Assembly: GCF_001640025.1 (NCBI RefSeq)
Contig: NC_031672.1
Location: forward strand, 5,866,847 to 5,930,846
Direction of reading: 5' to 3'
Source: Sugiyamaella lignohabitans
Lineage: Eukaryota > Ascomycota > Dipodascomycetes > Dipodascales > Trichomonascaceae
DNA length: 64,000 bases
Shown: positions 41,640 to 50,796 of the stretch, one piece after another
Position numbering within the stretch: position 1 is the first letter of the stretch
How the letters are laid out: each line of letters starts with the position of its first letter
Notes under the pieces: model-generated
Database searches by the model: none
Seen by the model: only the letters and a program-made list of their open reading frames with translations
Told to the model about the DNA's origin: nothing
Program-made: the position numbers and the translations under genes

Positions 41640-42803
41640 ATGGTTTATCAAGAGGATTTCGGAGTCGAGCGATGGATGGATGCCTATGAGACAAAGGTGA
41701 AACTGAATATTTCAGAAACCTGTTGTGCATCACTTTCAATTGAGCAACTTGAGACGATACTTGACAAGCCATTCCCAGTCCAAAATCTCTTGTCAAAGCG
41801 ACTGGTATATGGAGATATTCCAGGTTCTTTGGATGTTAGAAATACCATTGCAGAGTTATACAATGAGACATCAATAGGGGATATCAAAATAAATGCTGAT
41901 GACATTCTTGCAACCAATGGAGCTATTGGTGCTAATTTTCTCCTTTACTACTCACTGGTTGGACCAGGCGACCATGTTATCTGCGTTGATCCTGTGTACC
42001 AGCAGCTGAAATCAGTTCCAGCAGTATTTGGCGGAGAGGTCGAATTGTTGAAATTGAGACAGGAGAACGATTTTCTGCCTGACCTTGATGAGCTCCATAA
42101 GATGGTTCGTCCTGGAAAGACCAAAATCATCAATATCAACTCTCCGCACAACCCATCGGGATCAGTTATTAGCGATCCACTTCTCAAGAAAATTGTGGAC
42201 ATTGCGCGTGAAGCTGGGGCATATCTAATTTGTGACGAGGTGTACCGCCCACTGTTCCACAGCCTTCCTAAGGGAGTCGAAGCACCAAGTTCTGTAGTTA
42301 GTCTCTACGAGAAAGGGATTTCCACAGGAAGTACATCGAAAGCATTCGCTCTTGCTGGACTTCGATTCGGATGGATTGTGACCTCTGACAAGTCCGTTAT
42401 CACGGAATGTATGAAGAGACGTGATTATTCAACTATCTCTGTGTCAATGATCGATGATATTGTAGCTACTTGGGCACTCACCGGAAGGCACAAGCTTCTC
42501 GAGCACAATATTCAGCTTTGTAAAACGAATCTCGAAATTGTGGATCAGTTCATCAAAGATTGTGAAGGAGCTGTTTCATGGTACCGCCCTCAAGCGGGAA
42601 CTACTATGTTCCTCAAGATTCATGGTGTGACCAATACTGAGCAGTTTTGCAAAGACTTCATAAGTGAATACAGCACGCTTCTAGTTCCCGGCGAGACATT
42701 TGATTCTCCTGGCTACGTTCGCATTGGATTTGCCAATGCTACTGAGGACCTGAAACAGGGACTTGACAACCTCCAAAAGTTCATTAAAACTTATAGAAAG
42801 TAG
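41640..42803 (+). CDS. PLP-dependent aminotransferase, class I/II fold
   Basis: 387 residues. Fold-type I landmarks: ATNGAIGANFLLYYSLVGPGDHVICVDPVY (cofactor-binding turn and small-domain entry), NINSPHNPSG (about 173-182), the Asp in CDEVYRPLF (about 200), and the Schiff-base Lys in STSKAFALAGLRFGW (about 233). The Arg in GYVRIGFAN near the C-terminus would bind the substrate carboxylate. The substrate cannot be read from the sequence. It is short for eukaryotic Asp/Ala/aromatic aminotransferases and has no targeting signal; from memory its style resembles bacterial and fungal orphan aminotransferases, so horizontal origin is possible but untested. Confidence 0.85.
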   Translation: MVYQEDFGVERWMDAYETKVKLNISETCCASLSIEQLETILDKPFPVQNLLSKRLVYGDIPGSLDVRNTIAELYNETSIGDIKINADDILATNGAIGANFLLYYSLVGPGDHVICVDPVYQQLKSVPAVFGGEVELLKLRQENDFLPDLDELHKMVRPGKTKIININSPHNPSGSVISDPLLKKIVDIAREAGAYLICDEVYRPLFHSLPKGVEAPSSVVSLYEKGISTGSTSKAFALAGLRFGWIVTSDKSVITECMKRRDYSTISVSMIDDIVATWALTGRHKLLEHNIQLCKTNLEIVDQFIKDCEGAVSWYRPQAGTTMFLKIHGVTNTEQFCKDFISEYSTLLVPGETFDSPGYVRIGFANATEDLKQGLDNLQKFIKTYRK

Positions 42804-42858
42804 GACATGCAATATACACTTCAAAAAAACGTTCCAGATAGTATGGGGCCTCGATGAA

Positions 42859-42918
42859 CGACTCGAGCAAAGCGAGAGGAGCTACGGGGTCTGGGGCGGA
42901 GCCCCAGCCGCCGGACGC
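42859..42918 (-). repeat. GC-rich 60-base module between convergent genes
   Basis: Reverse-orientation single copy beginning CGACTCGAGCAAAGCGAG and ending GCCGCCGGACGC, one base different from the usual GGAGGC end. It fills the 159-base gap between the aminotransferase stop and the FMP25 stop. Confidence 0.85.
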
Positions 42919-42962
42919 AAATTGTTTGGCCGGGATAATATGAGAGAGAACTATGTACAGAA

Positions 42963-44564
42963 TTATTTGGAACGACGGTAATATACAGCAGTAGCGGAAT
43001 CGCCACAGGTGATAACCTGGTCGACCTTGGCTTTACGGGTCTTTCCGTTGTGGTCAGTAAATGTCATGGTCTGACCGGTCAACAGCTGGAGGCCGACTGG
43101 TGACAAAGTGGAATTGCCAGAAGCGTCCGTTTCGTAGAGTGGGACAGGTCTGGGATACCCAGCAATGTTACGTTTTCCATTTCCGAGTTGGCTTGATTCG
43201 TTGGAACCCCACACCAGCACGTCCTGGGAGGAGGGAGAGGAATTAAGCGTCACAGCGGTGTGTGAAGTACCCACAGACCAAGAACTGATGTTGATAGGAA
43301 CGGTCTTGTTCAACTTCTCCGAGAATGCAGATAATCCACTGAAGTGTTTGATCTTGAGAGGACTTCTTTGAGAGTGGGCGAAAGAACCTGTTCCAAGCTG
43401 TCCAGAAAGGCCATTGCCCATAGAGTAAACGTCCTCGGATTCGACACCAGCATTGACAGTGAAATATGTAATGGAACCACCAGCAGCGATATTAGTCACT
43501 TTACGGTGGATATCACCACCAAACAGAATACCAGAAATCGGCAATTCAGTAGGAACAGCAATATTAGCAGTACGGTAAGAGTACGAGATGCCCAGTTGAC
43601 CGTACAAGTTATCACCGAATCCAAGAAGCTTGCCTTCCTTTGTAAGGACAAGCGAGTGATAATCACCTACAGCGATTTTGGCAATAGGAAACTTCTTCAA
43701 CAACTTAATCTCGTGCAGAGTACCAGGTTCAGGCGCCTTGTCGAATTGCGACATGGATGCAATGCCATATTGACCCTTAGACTCGCTTGGCGCAATCTGA
43801 CCCGTGGATCCAGAAAACACTCTACCGCTCGAAGAAAGTGCCAGGATGTGATCATTGCCAACTGCTATATCTTTGACATACTCTCCGAATGAGAGAGATG
43901 GTGTATTGAGGGTGGTGACTGTTGTACCGGATTTGTGGGAGGAATTACCACCCCAGAAAATACTGAAGTACGAGCACCAATGACGAGTGCCATTACTGCT
44001 GTTATTAGAAGATGAAGACGAGGAAGAGGCGGTATCTGCTTTTTCTAAGTCGCTACTGATAGAGCTCGAGGCAGAAGTAGATGTAGCTGCTGATACTGGC
44101 CAACTGTAAATAGATCCTGAATTTGCAAGGGCATAAACCGATTTTCCTCGTGAAACCTGGACTTTATTAATATTCTTGCCTTTAAGTACCAACTGAGGGC
44201 TATCAACATCAGAATCTTGAGAGCCAGCCCACTGCACCACATCACCGTTATCGAGTACTGCTATGGCCATATCATCAGCTAGCACCAAATCACGCAAAAG
44301 ACGGCCATTGAAATAATCCAAACGAGAAGGTAATCTCACTATTGGCAAATCCTTACTCCTTGACAGGGTCTGATTCTTATTCGATCCCCATGCCAGTACT
44401 CCAGGACGCTCATTGAGTCTCTGCGCAGTCAGACGCTGGATCTCGACTGATCCAGAAGGTCTGCTAGCAACTGGCGACTCAGCAAGCACTGGGCCCTGAG
44501 ATCTCACCAGAATTGTGTACGTAGAAGCGGCAGAAACCGCTAACAATGCTGTCTGTTTAAACAT
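42963..44564 (-). CDS. FMP25: mitochondrial RCC1-repeat protein (Fmp25-like)
   Basis: Yeast Fmp25 is an inner-membrane protein needed early in cytochrome bc1 assembly. 533 residues from ATG 44564; the frame extends 20 codons upstream without an ATG. N-terminus MFKQTALLAVSAASTYTILVRSQ is a presequence plus possible membrane anchor. RCC1-type repeats are clear: GVLAWGSNKNQTL, GKLLGFGDNLYGQLG, DVYSMGNGLSGQLGTGSF and DVLVWGSNESSQLGNG. A Ser/Asn-rich insert lies around 165-190 (ATSTSASSSISSDLE, then a poly-Ser run). Divergent to FMP32 across a GC-rich module. The RCC1 fold is certain; assigning Fmp25 rests on the mitochondrial N-terminus and repeat layout. Confidence 0.82.
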   Translation of the reverse strand: MFKQTALLAVSAASTYTILVRSQGPVLAESPVASRPSGSVEIQRLTAQRLNERPGVLAWGSNKNQTLSRSKDLPIVRLPSRLDYFNGRLLRDLVLADDMAIAVLDNGDVVQWAGSQDSDVDSPQLVLKGKNINKVQVSRGKSVYALANSGSIYSWPVSAATSTSASSSISSDLEKADTASSSSSSSNNSSNGTRHWCSYFSIFWGGNSSHKSGTTVTTLNTPSLSFGEYVKDIAVGNDHILALSSSGRVFSGSTGQIAPSESKGQYGIASMSQFDKAPEPGTLHEIKLLKKFPIAKIAVGDYHSLVLTKEGKLLGFGDNLYGQLGISYSYRTANIAVPTELPISGILFGGDIHRKVTNIAAGGSITYFTVNAGVESEDVYSMGNGLSGQLGTGSFAHSQRSPLKIKHFSGLSAFSEKLNKTVPINISSWSVGTSHTAVTLNSSPSSQDVLVWGSNESSQLGNGKRNIAGYPRPVPLYETDASGNSTLSPVGLQLLTGQTMTFTDHNGKTRKAKVDQVITCGDSATAVYYRRSK

Positions 44565-44652
44565 CCTTCGCAGACCAAAAATTTCAGTCCAATAAAGTTC
44601 CCCTGTGTTTAAAATCTTGAGCACGTGACATGGTCACTCTGCGGGCCGTGTC

Positions 44653-44712
44653 GCCTCTGGCAGCTGGGGCTACGCCCCAGACCCCGTAGCCCCTCTCGCT
44701 ACGCTCGAGTCG
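44653..44712 (+). repeat. GC-rich 60-base module in a divergent promoter
   Basis: Diverged copy (GCCTCTGGCAGCTGGGGC start, CTCGAGTCG end). The inner triloop is TAC instead of TCC, and the outer part carries CTACG in place of CTTCG. It lies in the 333-base gap between the starts of FMP25 and FMP32, next to GCACGTGA (44621-44628), an E-box-like site. Confidence 0.85.
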
Positions 44713-44897
44713 CCACGTCTGGAGATCCGGCTAATTCCGAAAGGATTCAGGTTTTGGCGATTGAAAGGGCAGCGCTAAAAGCCTTTGAGTTGGAAGAGAT
44801 GTTGAGTGGTACGAGCCGCATACGCCGCATCACAGGCTTGGCGGTTATATATAGCGGTTCGGCTATATAACGGAGTAATCTCACTAACACACTTGGA

Positions 44898-45542
44898 ATG
44901 TTAGCAAGGAATAGATTGTTTGTTAATAGGGCTGGTAGTGCGATACCTGAGGGATTCCAGAGGCGCCTGCTGAATAATGGCAATTTAAGGCTGAAACTGG
45001 GTCAGTACCATTTTGACACCAGGAAGTTTGCCCTCCAGTTGGAACAGCAAGGATTCACACAAACGCAGTCAGAGGCGGTTCTCAAAGCATTGGCATCGGT
45101 ACTGGATGACAGTGTAGAACATCTGTCAGCAAATCTGGTTTCTAAGGAAGAATTTTCTCGCCGAGTATACCAGCAGAAGGTAGACTTTACCAAACTCAAG
45201 TCCGAACTCCAGACTCTAGACAAAACAGAGGTCACTCGAGTCACAAACGAACATGAACGTCTCATGTCTGATCTTGAAAAAGTTCGTCAGAAGTTCAAAG
45301 AGCAAATCGCAAAGTCACGAGCAAACGTCCGACTGGATCTAAACCTTGAAAAGGGTCGTATTCGTGAAGAGTCTGCCATCCATGAACTTAAAATCAAGGA
45401 GACTGATACTCGAATTGACCAGGAACTAGCCAATTTCAAGACCCAGATCGAAGGAACCAAAGTGCAGGTTGCTCAATGGCTTATTGGTGTCTGTACCGGT
45501 ACATTTGCCATTGTTCTGGCATATATGCGTCTCATAGCATAG
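44898..45542 (+). CDS. FMP32: mitochondrial DUF1640 / CCDC90-MCUR1 family protein
   Basis: 214 residues: basic presequence-like N-terminus (MLARNRLFVNRAG), then HFDTRKFALQLEQQGFTQTQSEAVLKAL, the conserved head of the family, a long coiled coil (about 85-175), and a C-terminal membrane segment (VAQWLIGVCTGTFAIVLAYM). The head motif (Tyr-x-Phe-Asp-Thr-x-x-Leu/Phe ... Gly-Phe-Thr/Ser) is shared with human MCUR1/CCDC90B and yeast Fmp32, which has been linked to proline metabolism. It is an inner-membrane protein by analogy. Convergent with SEC53. Confidence 0.9.
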   Translation: MLARNRLFVNRAGSAIPEGFQRRLLNNGNLRLKLGQYHFDTRKFALQLEQQGFTQTQSEAVLKALASVLDDSVEHLSANLVSKEEFSRRVYQQKVDFTKLKSELQTLDKTEVTRVTNEHERLMSDLEKVRQKFKEQIAKSRANVRLDLNLEKGRIREESAIHELKIKETDTRIDQELANFKTQIEGTKVQVAQWLIGVCTGTFAIVLAYMRLIA

Positions 45543-45720
45543 CGTCCTAACTGGATTGTAAAATTTATTTATTTAACTCAACGTAATTTATCCTTTCAAA
45601 CCTGCAAATGTTTTTGGTGATGGATCTGTGCTGCTCCCCTGGCTGGGAGTATTTATCATTATGGGATCGTGATTAGTCTATTAGAGTATAAGATATATAT
45701 AGCGGGTGGTTTAGAGTGAT

Positions 45721-46491
45721 CTAAAAGAAGAGCTCCTTCAAAATTCTGACGGTATCAGCAGGAGAGTTGACAGCATGGCCAATGGTTCTGGGGTCCTCAT
45801 AGATTTCGTAATCGTTACCACCCTTGAAGGTCTTGTCACCAAAGAAGTGGATCTCCTTGAAATGCTCGTTCTCGATGTGTTGCAAAGCATAGGTCTTATC
45901 CCAACCGGTGGGGAAGACGTCGAAAGAGATCTGGCCACCAATAGAGTAGGTGAGACCGTAGTCGGGGAACTCCTTCTTCAAAGCCTCGACAAGATTAGGA
46001 CGGATCTTGTGCTCCTTGTCATATTGCTCGAACTCGTGACGCTCTGCAATAGAGGCATTACGGCCAACAGGGGAGATGTTAACCATTCCGTTACGGAACT
46101 CAATGAAAGTACCTCTACGCTTGGGAAGGTCAATCTCAGAAAGGTAACGGAGAACAAACTTAACAAGCTTATTGTACTTCTCCTCACCAAGCCAAGTGAT
46201 GAAGTCTTGAGAAGCCAATTGCTTGCCCAACTTGTAAGCAGTAAGACCATTCTCAGAGAAACAGTAGTCAAATCTGGCCAAAACATCATCACCAAGCTGT
46301 TCTTTTTGCTTAGCAAGATCAGAACCACCAACGAAACCAATGACAGCCTTCTTACGCAATTGCTCAAGGATCTCGCGGACCTCGGGGGTGATTTCCTCAC
46401 GAGCTGGGGTTAGAGTTCCATCAACATCGAACAGAACAATGGTGTTCTTCAAAGGACGATCTTCAATAGGGATAACAGCGGAAGCGGACAT
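45721..46491 (-). CDS. SEC53: phosphomannomutase
   Basis: Converts mannose-6-phosphate to mannose-1-phosphate, the entry to GDP-mannose for glycosylation and GPI anchors; cytosolic and essential in yeast. 256 residues (yeast 254) from ATG 46491; an open upstream extension has no ATG. HAD motif I reads FDVDGTLTP with nucleophile Asp22 and Asp24; [25 protein letters not shown] is the conserved C-terminal metal-binding motif of eukaryotic phosphomannomutases. Codon use is strongly biased, in line with high expression. Confidence 0.97.
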   Translation of the reverse strand: MSASAVIPIEDRPLKNTIVLFDVDGTLTPAREEITPEVREILEQLRKKAVIGFVGGSDLAKQKEQLGDDVLARFDYCFSENGLTAYKLGKQLASQDFITWLGEEKYNKLVKFVLRYLSEIDLPKRRGTFIEFRNGMVNISPVGRNASIAERHEFEQYDKEHKIRPNLVEALKKEFPDYGLTYSIGGQISFDVFPTGWDKTYALQHIENEHFKEIHFFGDKTFKGGNDYEIYEDPRTIGHAVNSPADTVRILKELFF

Positions 46492-46706
46492 TGTGTGATC
46501 TGGTAATGTATTTTCACTTTTCACTTTTATGAGGTTTTCCAAAATCCAGTGTCAAAAAAAAGGTTCTTAGAATGGTTGGATCGCAGAAGCCAGATCACGT
46601 ATGCGAGATGCCAGCTCATTTGAAAACGCGTCGAGGGTTAGGACCTGCATGTCCATTTTCGCCCCCTGGCGAGCTGGAGCATGCTCTGTCGCCAGCCACT
46701 TCGAAT

Positions 46707-46862
46707 CCACTCGAGCGGAGCGAGAAGAGCCACGGGGTCAGGGGCAGATCCCCAGCCGCCGGAGGCAGTGCGCCCGCCATTGAGCACCCGCCATTGAGCA
46801 CTGCCTCCGGCAGCTGGGGCTCTGCCCCTGACCCCGTGGCTCTTCTCGCTCCGCTCGAGTCG
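46707..46862. repeat. near-perfect 156-base palindrome made of two GC-rich modules
   Basis: Left module 46707-46766 (reverse) and right module 46803-46862 (forward) are almost exact inverted copies over about 58 bases, with few mismatches. The 36-base loop starts AGTGC and ends GCACT and holds two copies of CCGCCATTGAGCA. Both arms share subfamily changes (GGGGTCAGGGGC, CGGAGCGAG) not seen in the other copies, so they probably arose together or are homogenised. Confidence 0.9.
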
Positions 46863-47402
46863 AGTAGCGCAAATCAGTATTTTCCGGGAGACCCGCCGAA
46901 AACAATTGTAGTGTCCAGCTCTGATATTAACTTTTTAGAGTGTGTGGAGGCTGCGAACTTTATTGTGCAGTCTACCGTTTTTGGTTTTAGTTATGTTTGT
47001 ATCCCGAAATTGTCAGCATCTTCTAATGTTCTTGTCAGGATTACTAATGGTCCGACTTTCGTATTTTGTTGAATACTTATTCTCGTTTTTGTTAAATTGA
47101 AATGATATTTTCTGGTTTCTGGTCCCGATTCCTGACTGAAAAAATGGTGAAAAAGTCGTGGAGTTAAGCACTTCCTATTATGAACATCACGTGATAACTC
47201 AGGGGTATTTTTCATGTGAAGTTGGAGTCCGATTCCCAGATATAGAGTCTGATAATATATAAATTGAGATTAAAAACTTTTGCTTTTCGAAGATATCTTA
47301 ATAGCTAGTACAGCTAGGGTAGAGGCGCATAATGGGTTTCAATCTGATGTTTCTCGACACTGATAATGATGTATCAAGTAGGGGATTTCTCGCTTTTGAA
47401 CG
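46863..47402. other. intergenic, no supported gene
   Basis: TCACGTGA at 47187-47194. An open frame runs on the plus strand to 47072 but begins in the palindrome and has no recognisable product. Confidence 0.35.
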
Positions 47403-48083
47403 ATGAATAAAGCGCCCGAGGCTCATAAAACAATAATCGTGGATACACTGGGATATGCGACTAAATTTCTTCAGGCATTTGATCCAGAGTTGGATATTCC
47501 CGTGATAAGCTCCATCTCGATGACCTCATACCAGCTCAACTACATCCGAACTATGGTGTATTCGACGATTCAAGTAGAGCTGGACAGAAAAGGGTATCGC
47601 AAGGCCGAAGTCCACGTCCGAGCCATCAAAGATATACCAGTTTTCTTTCTGGGATGTCCTAATCAGGAGGCTGTCAAGAACGTTTTATCACTTCTTCCTT
47701 TAACTGTGGACTATAGGAACTTTGACAAATATAACTCGCGATTACGGTATTTCCCATACGCCTTTGATTTGTATACAAACCTATCGCGACGTCAGACTCC
47801 TATTGAGAAAGTGGAGTTGATGGAAATGCCACCAGACCTATCTGCATATCGTTTAGTCCGGTTTGAGGTGTCGTATGATAACTCACTTGCTGAGAATACC
47901 TTGCCTCCAAAATCGGTTGTTCAAAAGTACAAGAAATTGGGTCACCTTTTGTGCCACAGAACAGAGATATGCTCTGAATGGAATGGCTATCGTAATTGGC
48001 ATTCAAAATTAGCTTATCTATACGTCCTTGTATCCGATAATCATAAAAATGCTATAGAGGTCGAAACCTGCTTAGCTCCATGA
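47403..48083 (+). CDS. hypothetical protein, 226 residues
   Basis: Unrecognised. ATG 47403 opens MNKAPEAHKTIIVDTLGYATKFLQAFDPEL; composition is ordinary globular with no signal peptide, membrane segment or low complexity. The middle (AEVHVRAIKDIPVFFLGCPNQEAVKNVL) reads like alternating strands and helices. The end VLVSDNHKNAIEVETCLAP is followed by the convergent RPS14. Length and composition make a real gene likely; no function is proposed. Confidence 0.6.
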   Translation: MNKAPEAHKTIIVDTLGYATKFLQAFDPELDIPVISSISMTSYQLNYIRTMVYSTIQVELDRKGYRKAEVHVRAIKDIPVFFLGCPNQEAVKNVLSLLPLTVDYRNFDKYNSRLRYFPYAFDLYTNLSRRQTPIEKVELMEMPPDLSAYRLVRFEVSYDNSLAENTLPPKSVVQKYKKLGHLLCHRTEICSEWNGYRNWHSKLAYLYVLVSDNHKNAIEVETCLAP

Positions 48084-48274
48084 GGGCTTTACTACCGAAA
48101 CAACGAACCTACTGTGGCAGGAACTATATCAATTTCTGGGCCCAAAGAGTCTTATAAACTCGCGCGAGTATTAAAAGCTATACTGTACATGAAACTTTTA
48201 TTTTATTTTTATGTCTCTTTCATTATTACCAAGTTAGTCGTAAAAATATAATATAAATGAAAAAAACAAGCAAA

Positions 48275-49166
48275 TCAGAGTCTTCTACCTCTACGACCAC
48301 CCTTTCTACGGGTAGAGTCAGATGGGACAGGAGTGACGTCCTCAATACGACCAATCTTGATTCCAGAACGGGCAAGAGCTCTAAGAGCAGATTGAGCACC
48401 AGGACCAGGGGTCTTGGTACCGGTACCACCAGTAGCTCTGATCTTGAAGTGGAGGGCGTTGATACCAACCTCCTTGCACTTGACGGCAACGTCTTGAGCG
48501 GCCAACATGGCAGCGTAAGGAGAAGACTCGTCGTGGTCGGCCTTGACCTTCATACCACCGGTAACACGAGAGATGGTTTCACGACCGGACAAATCGGTAA
48601 CGTGGACGAAGGTATCATTGAAAGATGCAAAGATACGAGCAACTCCGAAGACAAGCTCTCCCTCACGGGTTTGGAGACCAAGGGTGACGTTTTCTGATAT
48701 TAAGTTAGTATTTGGTTTTTATAATCATAAGCAATGAAGGTGAAGTTTGCATCAAATTGAACATGGTGGTGATATTTGAATAAGAATCTTGTAAATACCG
48801 GCAAACATATCCATCGAAAAACTAAGTAAAAATCGAAATTTGTGGACTTGAGTATCTTAACCTCCAGGATCTTGGCACTCCATTAATTAGTCGAGACCAA
48901 ATCAACGGAAAGATGTTGTGCTTTAAAATATTCCACTTAATTATCTTCATTCTTTCCGTAGGTATTTGTTCATAAGCTCATAATATTCGATAGTCGGGTT
49001 GTTATTGAAAATTTCACTCAACTCTTAGGTTTCGATGTTTTGTTGTCGGGATCTATAATCGTCTATTCATATCCAACAAATAAAACATTTGTTCCACGTT
49101 TGATACTCATTACAACTTCAACTTCTATTTCGAATTCCAAATCCACTTACCGTTCTTTGGTGCCAT
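48275..49166 (-). CDS. RPS14: 40S ribosomal protein uS11, two exons
   Basis: Part of the 40S platform. Exon 1 49166-49151 (ATGGCACCAAAGAAC plus one base) and exon 2 48693-48275 join across a 457-base intron (donor GTAAGT, TACTAACTTAATATCAG at the end), giving 144 residues. Joined start [34 protein letters not shown]; the core contains [30 protein letters not shown] and the C-terminal [13 protein letters not shown] of uS11. RPS14 genes of other yeasts also carry an intron near the start, and in S. cerevisiae the protein regulates its own splicing; whether that applies here is unknown. Confidence 0.96.
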
Positions 49167-49621
49167 TTTTGTTATTGAGTCGTAATATGTCTGTACTACA
49201 AGTCAAATTAACACTTCAACAGGGCTAATATCGCTGAATGTTCAAGGATGTGCATCGTCGACTGCGCGTAGATTGTGAGTGATACTTTTTTTAAACAAGT
49301 CACAATATTACCTTAATAGGAAATATGTGGATCTGGATTCCACATCACGTGATAATCCGACCTTGAGATCTAAGCCGTTCAAAAATGTAGCTTCTGCGGT
49401 TATCATGCAGGGCCGAAATTTGTCAGGTTAGGTTTAAAGACCATCTTGAAGGAACGGTGCCAGATGTTGAGAGCTCGTCTCAAGCTTGTCTCAAGATTTT
49501 GTTTGTAGTCAATGGAAAACTAACGATATTGCACTAGATTAAGGAATTGGCTATGAATCCAAGTGAACTAGGTTAACCGAGAGTTTATGCTTATTATTCC
49601 CAACATATACTTAGTGAAGCA
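49167..49621. promoter_or_regulatory. divergent promoter RPS14 / DPI35
   Basis: 455 bases. TCACGTGA at 49345-49352 and CATGCAGG at 49404-49411 (reverse of CCTGCATG). The E-box is in the same context (CATCACGTGATAA) as at 47185, suggesting a shared regulator. Confidence 0.4.
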
Positions 49622-50623
49622 ATGTCGCTATTAGTTAAGTTTCCCAGGCCCAGGCTCATGACATTCGATGCCTTTGGTACACTTTATACCCCACAGCCGT
49701 CTGTCGAAGAGCAATATAGCAATTTTGCTAGAGAGCATGGTGTAGTAGTTGAGCCAAGTGCCATTAAAGATCACTTCAAGCATGGTAGGTATTTATGTGT
49801 TTGGGTATGACGCCATGAGGTTGGTATTAGGTTCTGAAATCCTAGCATTTAGAGATAAGGGAAAGCCAATACAGTTGTAAGAGAGGCTTCAGCGATTGTG
49901 GTTAAACGTATCCTAACAATGGTAACTCTAGCCTTTAAGACAGTGTCTAAAGAATATCCAAATTATGGAAAGTCAGTGGGACTCCCACTGAAAACTTGGT
50001 GGACGAGGATAATTCGCCTGACATTTAAAGACTACGCCATTACTGACGAGGCTTGCAATGCATTGTATGAACATTTTAATACTGCTAATGCATACCATAT
50101 ATTTCCAGATGGCATGCAACTGATCAGCAACCTGGGCCCTGCAGGGTTCAATCTTGGAATTCTCTCTAACTCGGACCCAAGAATGAGGGTTGTTCTTGAA
50201 CGTACTGGGTTTTTGAAATATTTAAAGACGGGAAGTGTTTTTTTATCCTATGAAACCGGATTTGAAAAACCGGCTCCAGAGGCATTTCATTTGGCTTCTC
50301 AGATTGTGAATGCAACGGCTCCACATGCAGGACTGACAGTTGATCAGAAGTTGAACGCAGGGTCTGACAAGAACCTGCTTTTATGGCATGTTGGAGATGA
50401 TGTAGACAAGGATTATAAAGGTGCACTTAATTGTGGCTGGAACTCGATTTTGGTGGATAGAAACGCTGAGTTCCTCAAAGAGAAGACCGCTCTTGACTCA
50501 TACAAGGATGCTTCAGGTTATCACTATTATAGTGACAAAACCTTGACTGTGGTCAGTTCTGGCAGTGAGCCAGTCCGTGTATATACTTCGGATATGTCAA
50601 GAATTGCACAGCTTTTTGAATAG
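49622..50623 (+). CDS. DPI35: HAD-superfamily hydrolase, HDHD3/Dpi35-like, two exons
   Basis: Exons 49622-49784 and 49932-50623 (donor GTAGGT; CTAACAATGGTAACTCTAG at the acceptor) give 284 residues; the splice joins HFKH to AFKTVSKEYPNYGK. HAD motif I is TFDAFGTLY (nucleophile Asp16, second Asp replaced by Phe as in this subgroup); motif II LSNSDPR; motif III Lys in FEKPAPEAF; motif IV WHVGDDVDKDYKGA. Yeast Dpi35 and human HDHD3 share the DxFGT form. Substrate unknown. The part before the intron stops within a few codons if unspliced, which supports the splice. Confidence 0.85.
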
Positions 50624-50796
50624 ATGCTAAATATTTTAGAGCTTTTCGGACTGGAAATGGGGTAACAGGGTTAGCCAGCAGAGTTCCCGAATACTGAAAT
50701 ATTCCTCAAACGAGATCCTACATCTCATGTTGTTGACATTGATCCAACATTGGTTACGTCTCACAATAGACACTTCGTTCGAATCAATATTCAGAT

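Noticed and set aside
45775..46413. 212-codon plus-strand frame opposite SEC53
   Set aside because: Antisense shadow produced by the codon bias of a highly expressed gene.
46572..47072. 166-codon plus-strand frame running through the palindrome
   Set aside because: More than half is GC-rich repeat translation; the rest has no recognisable domain.
48257..48697. 146-codon plus-strand frame opposite RPS14
   Set aside because: Shadow of the ribosomal protein gene; composition follows complement of biased codons.
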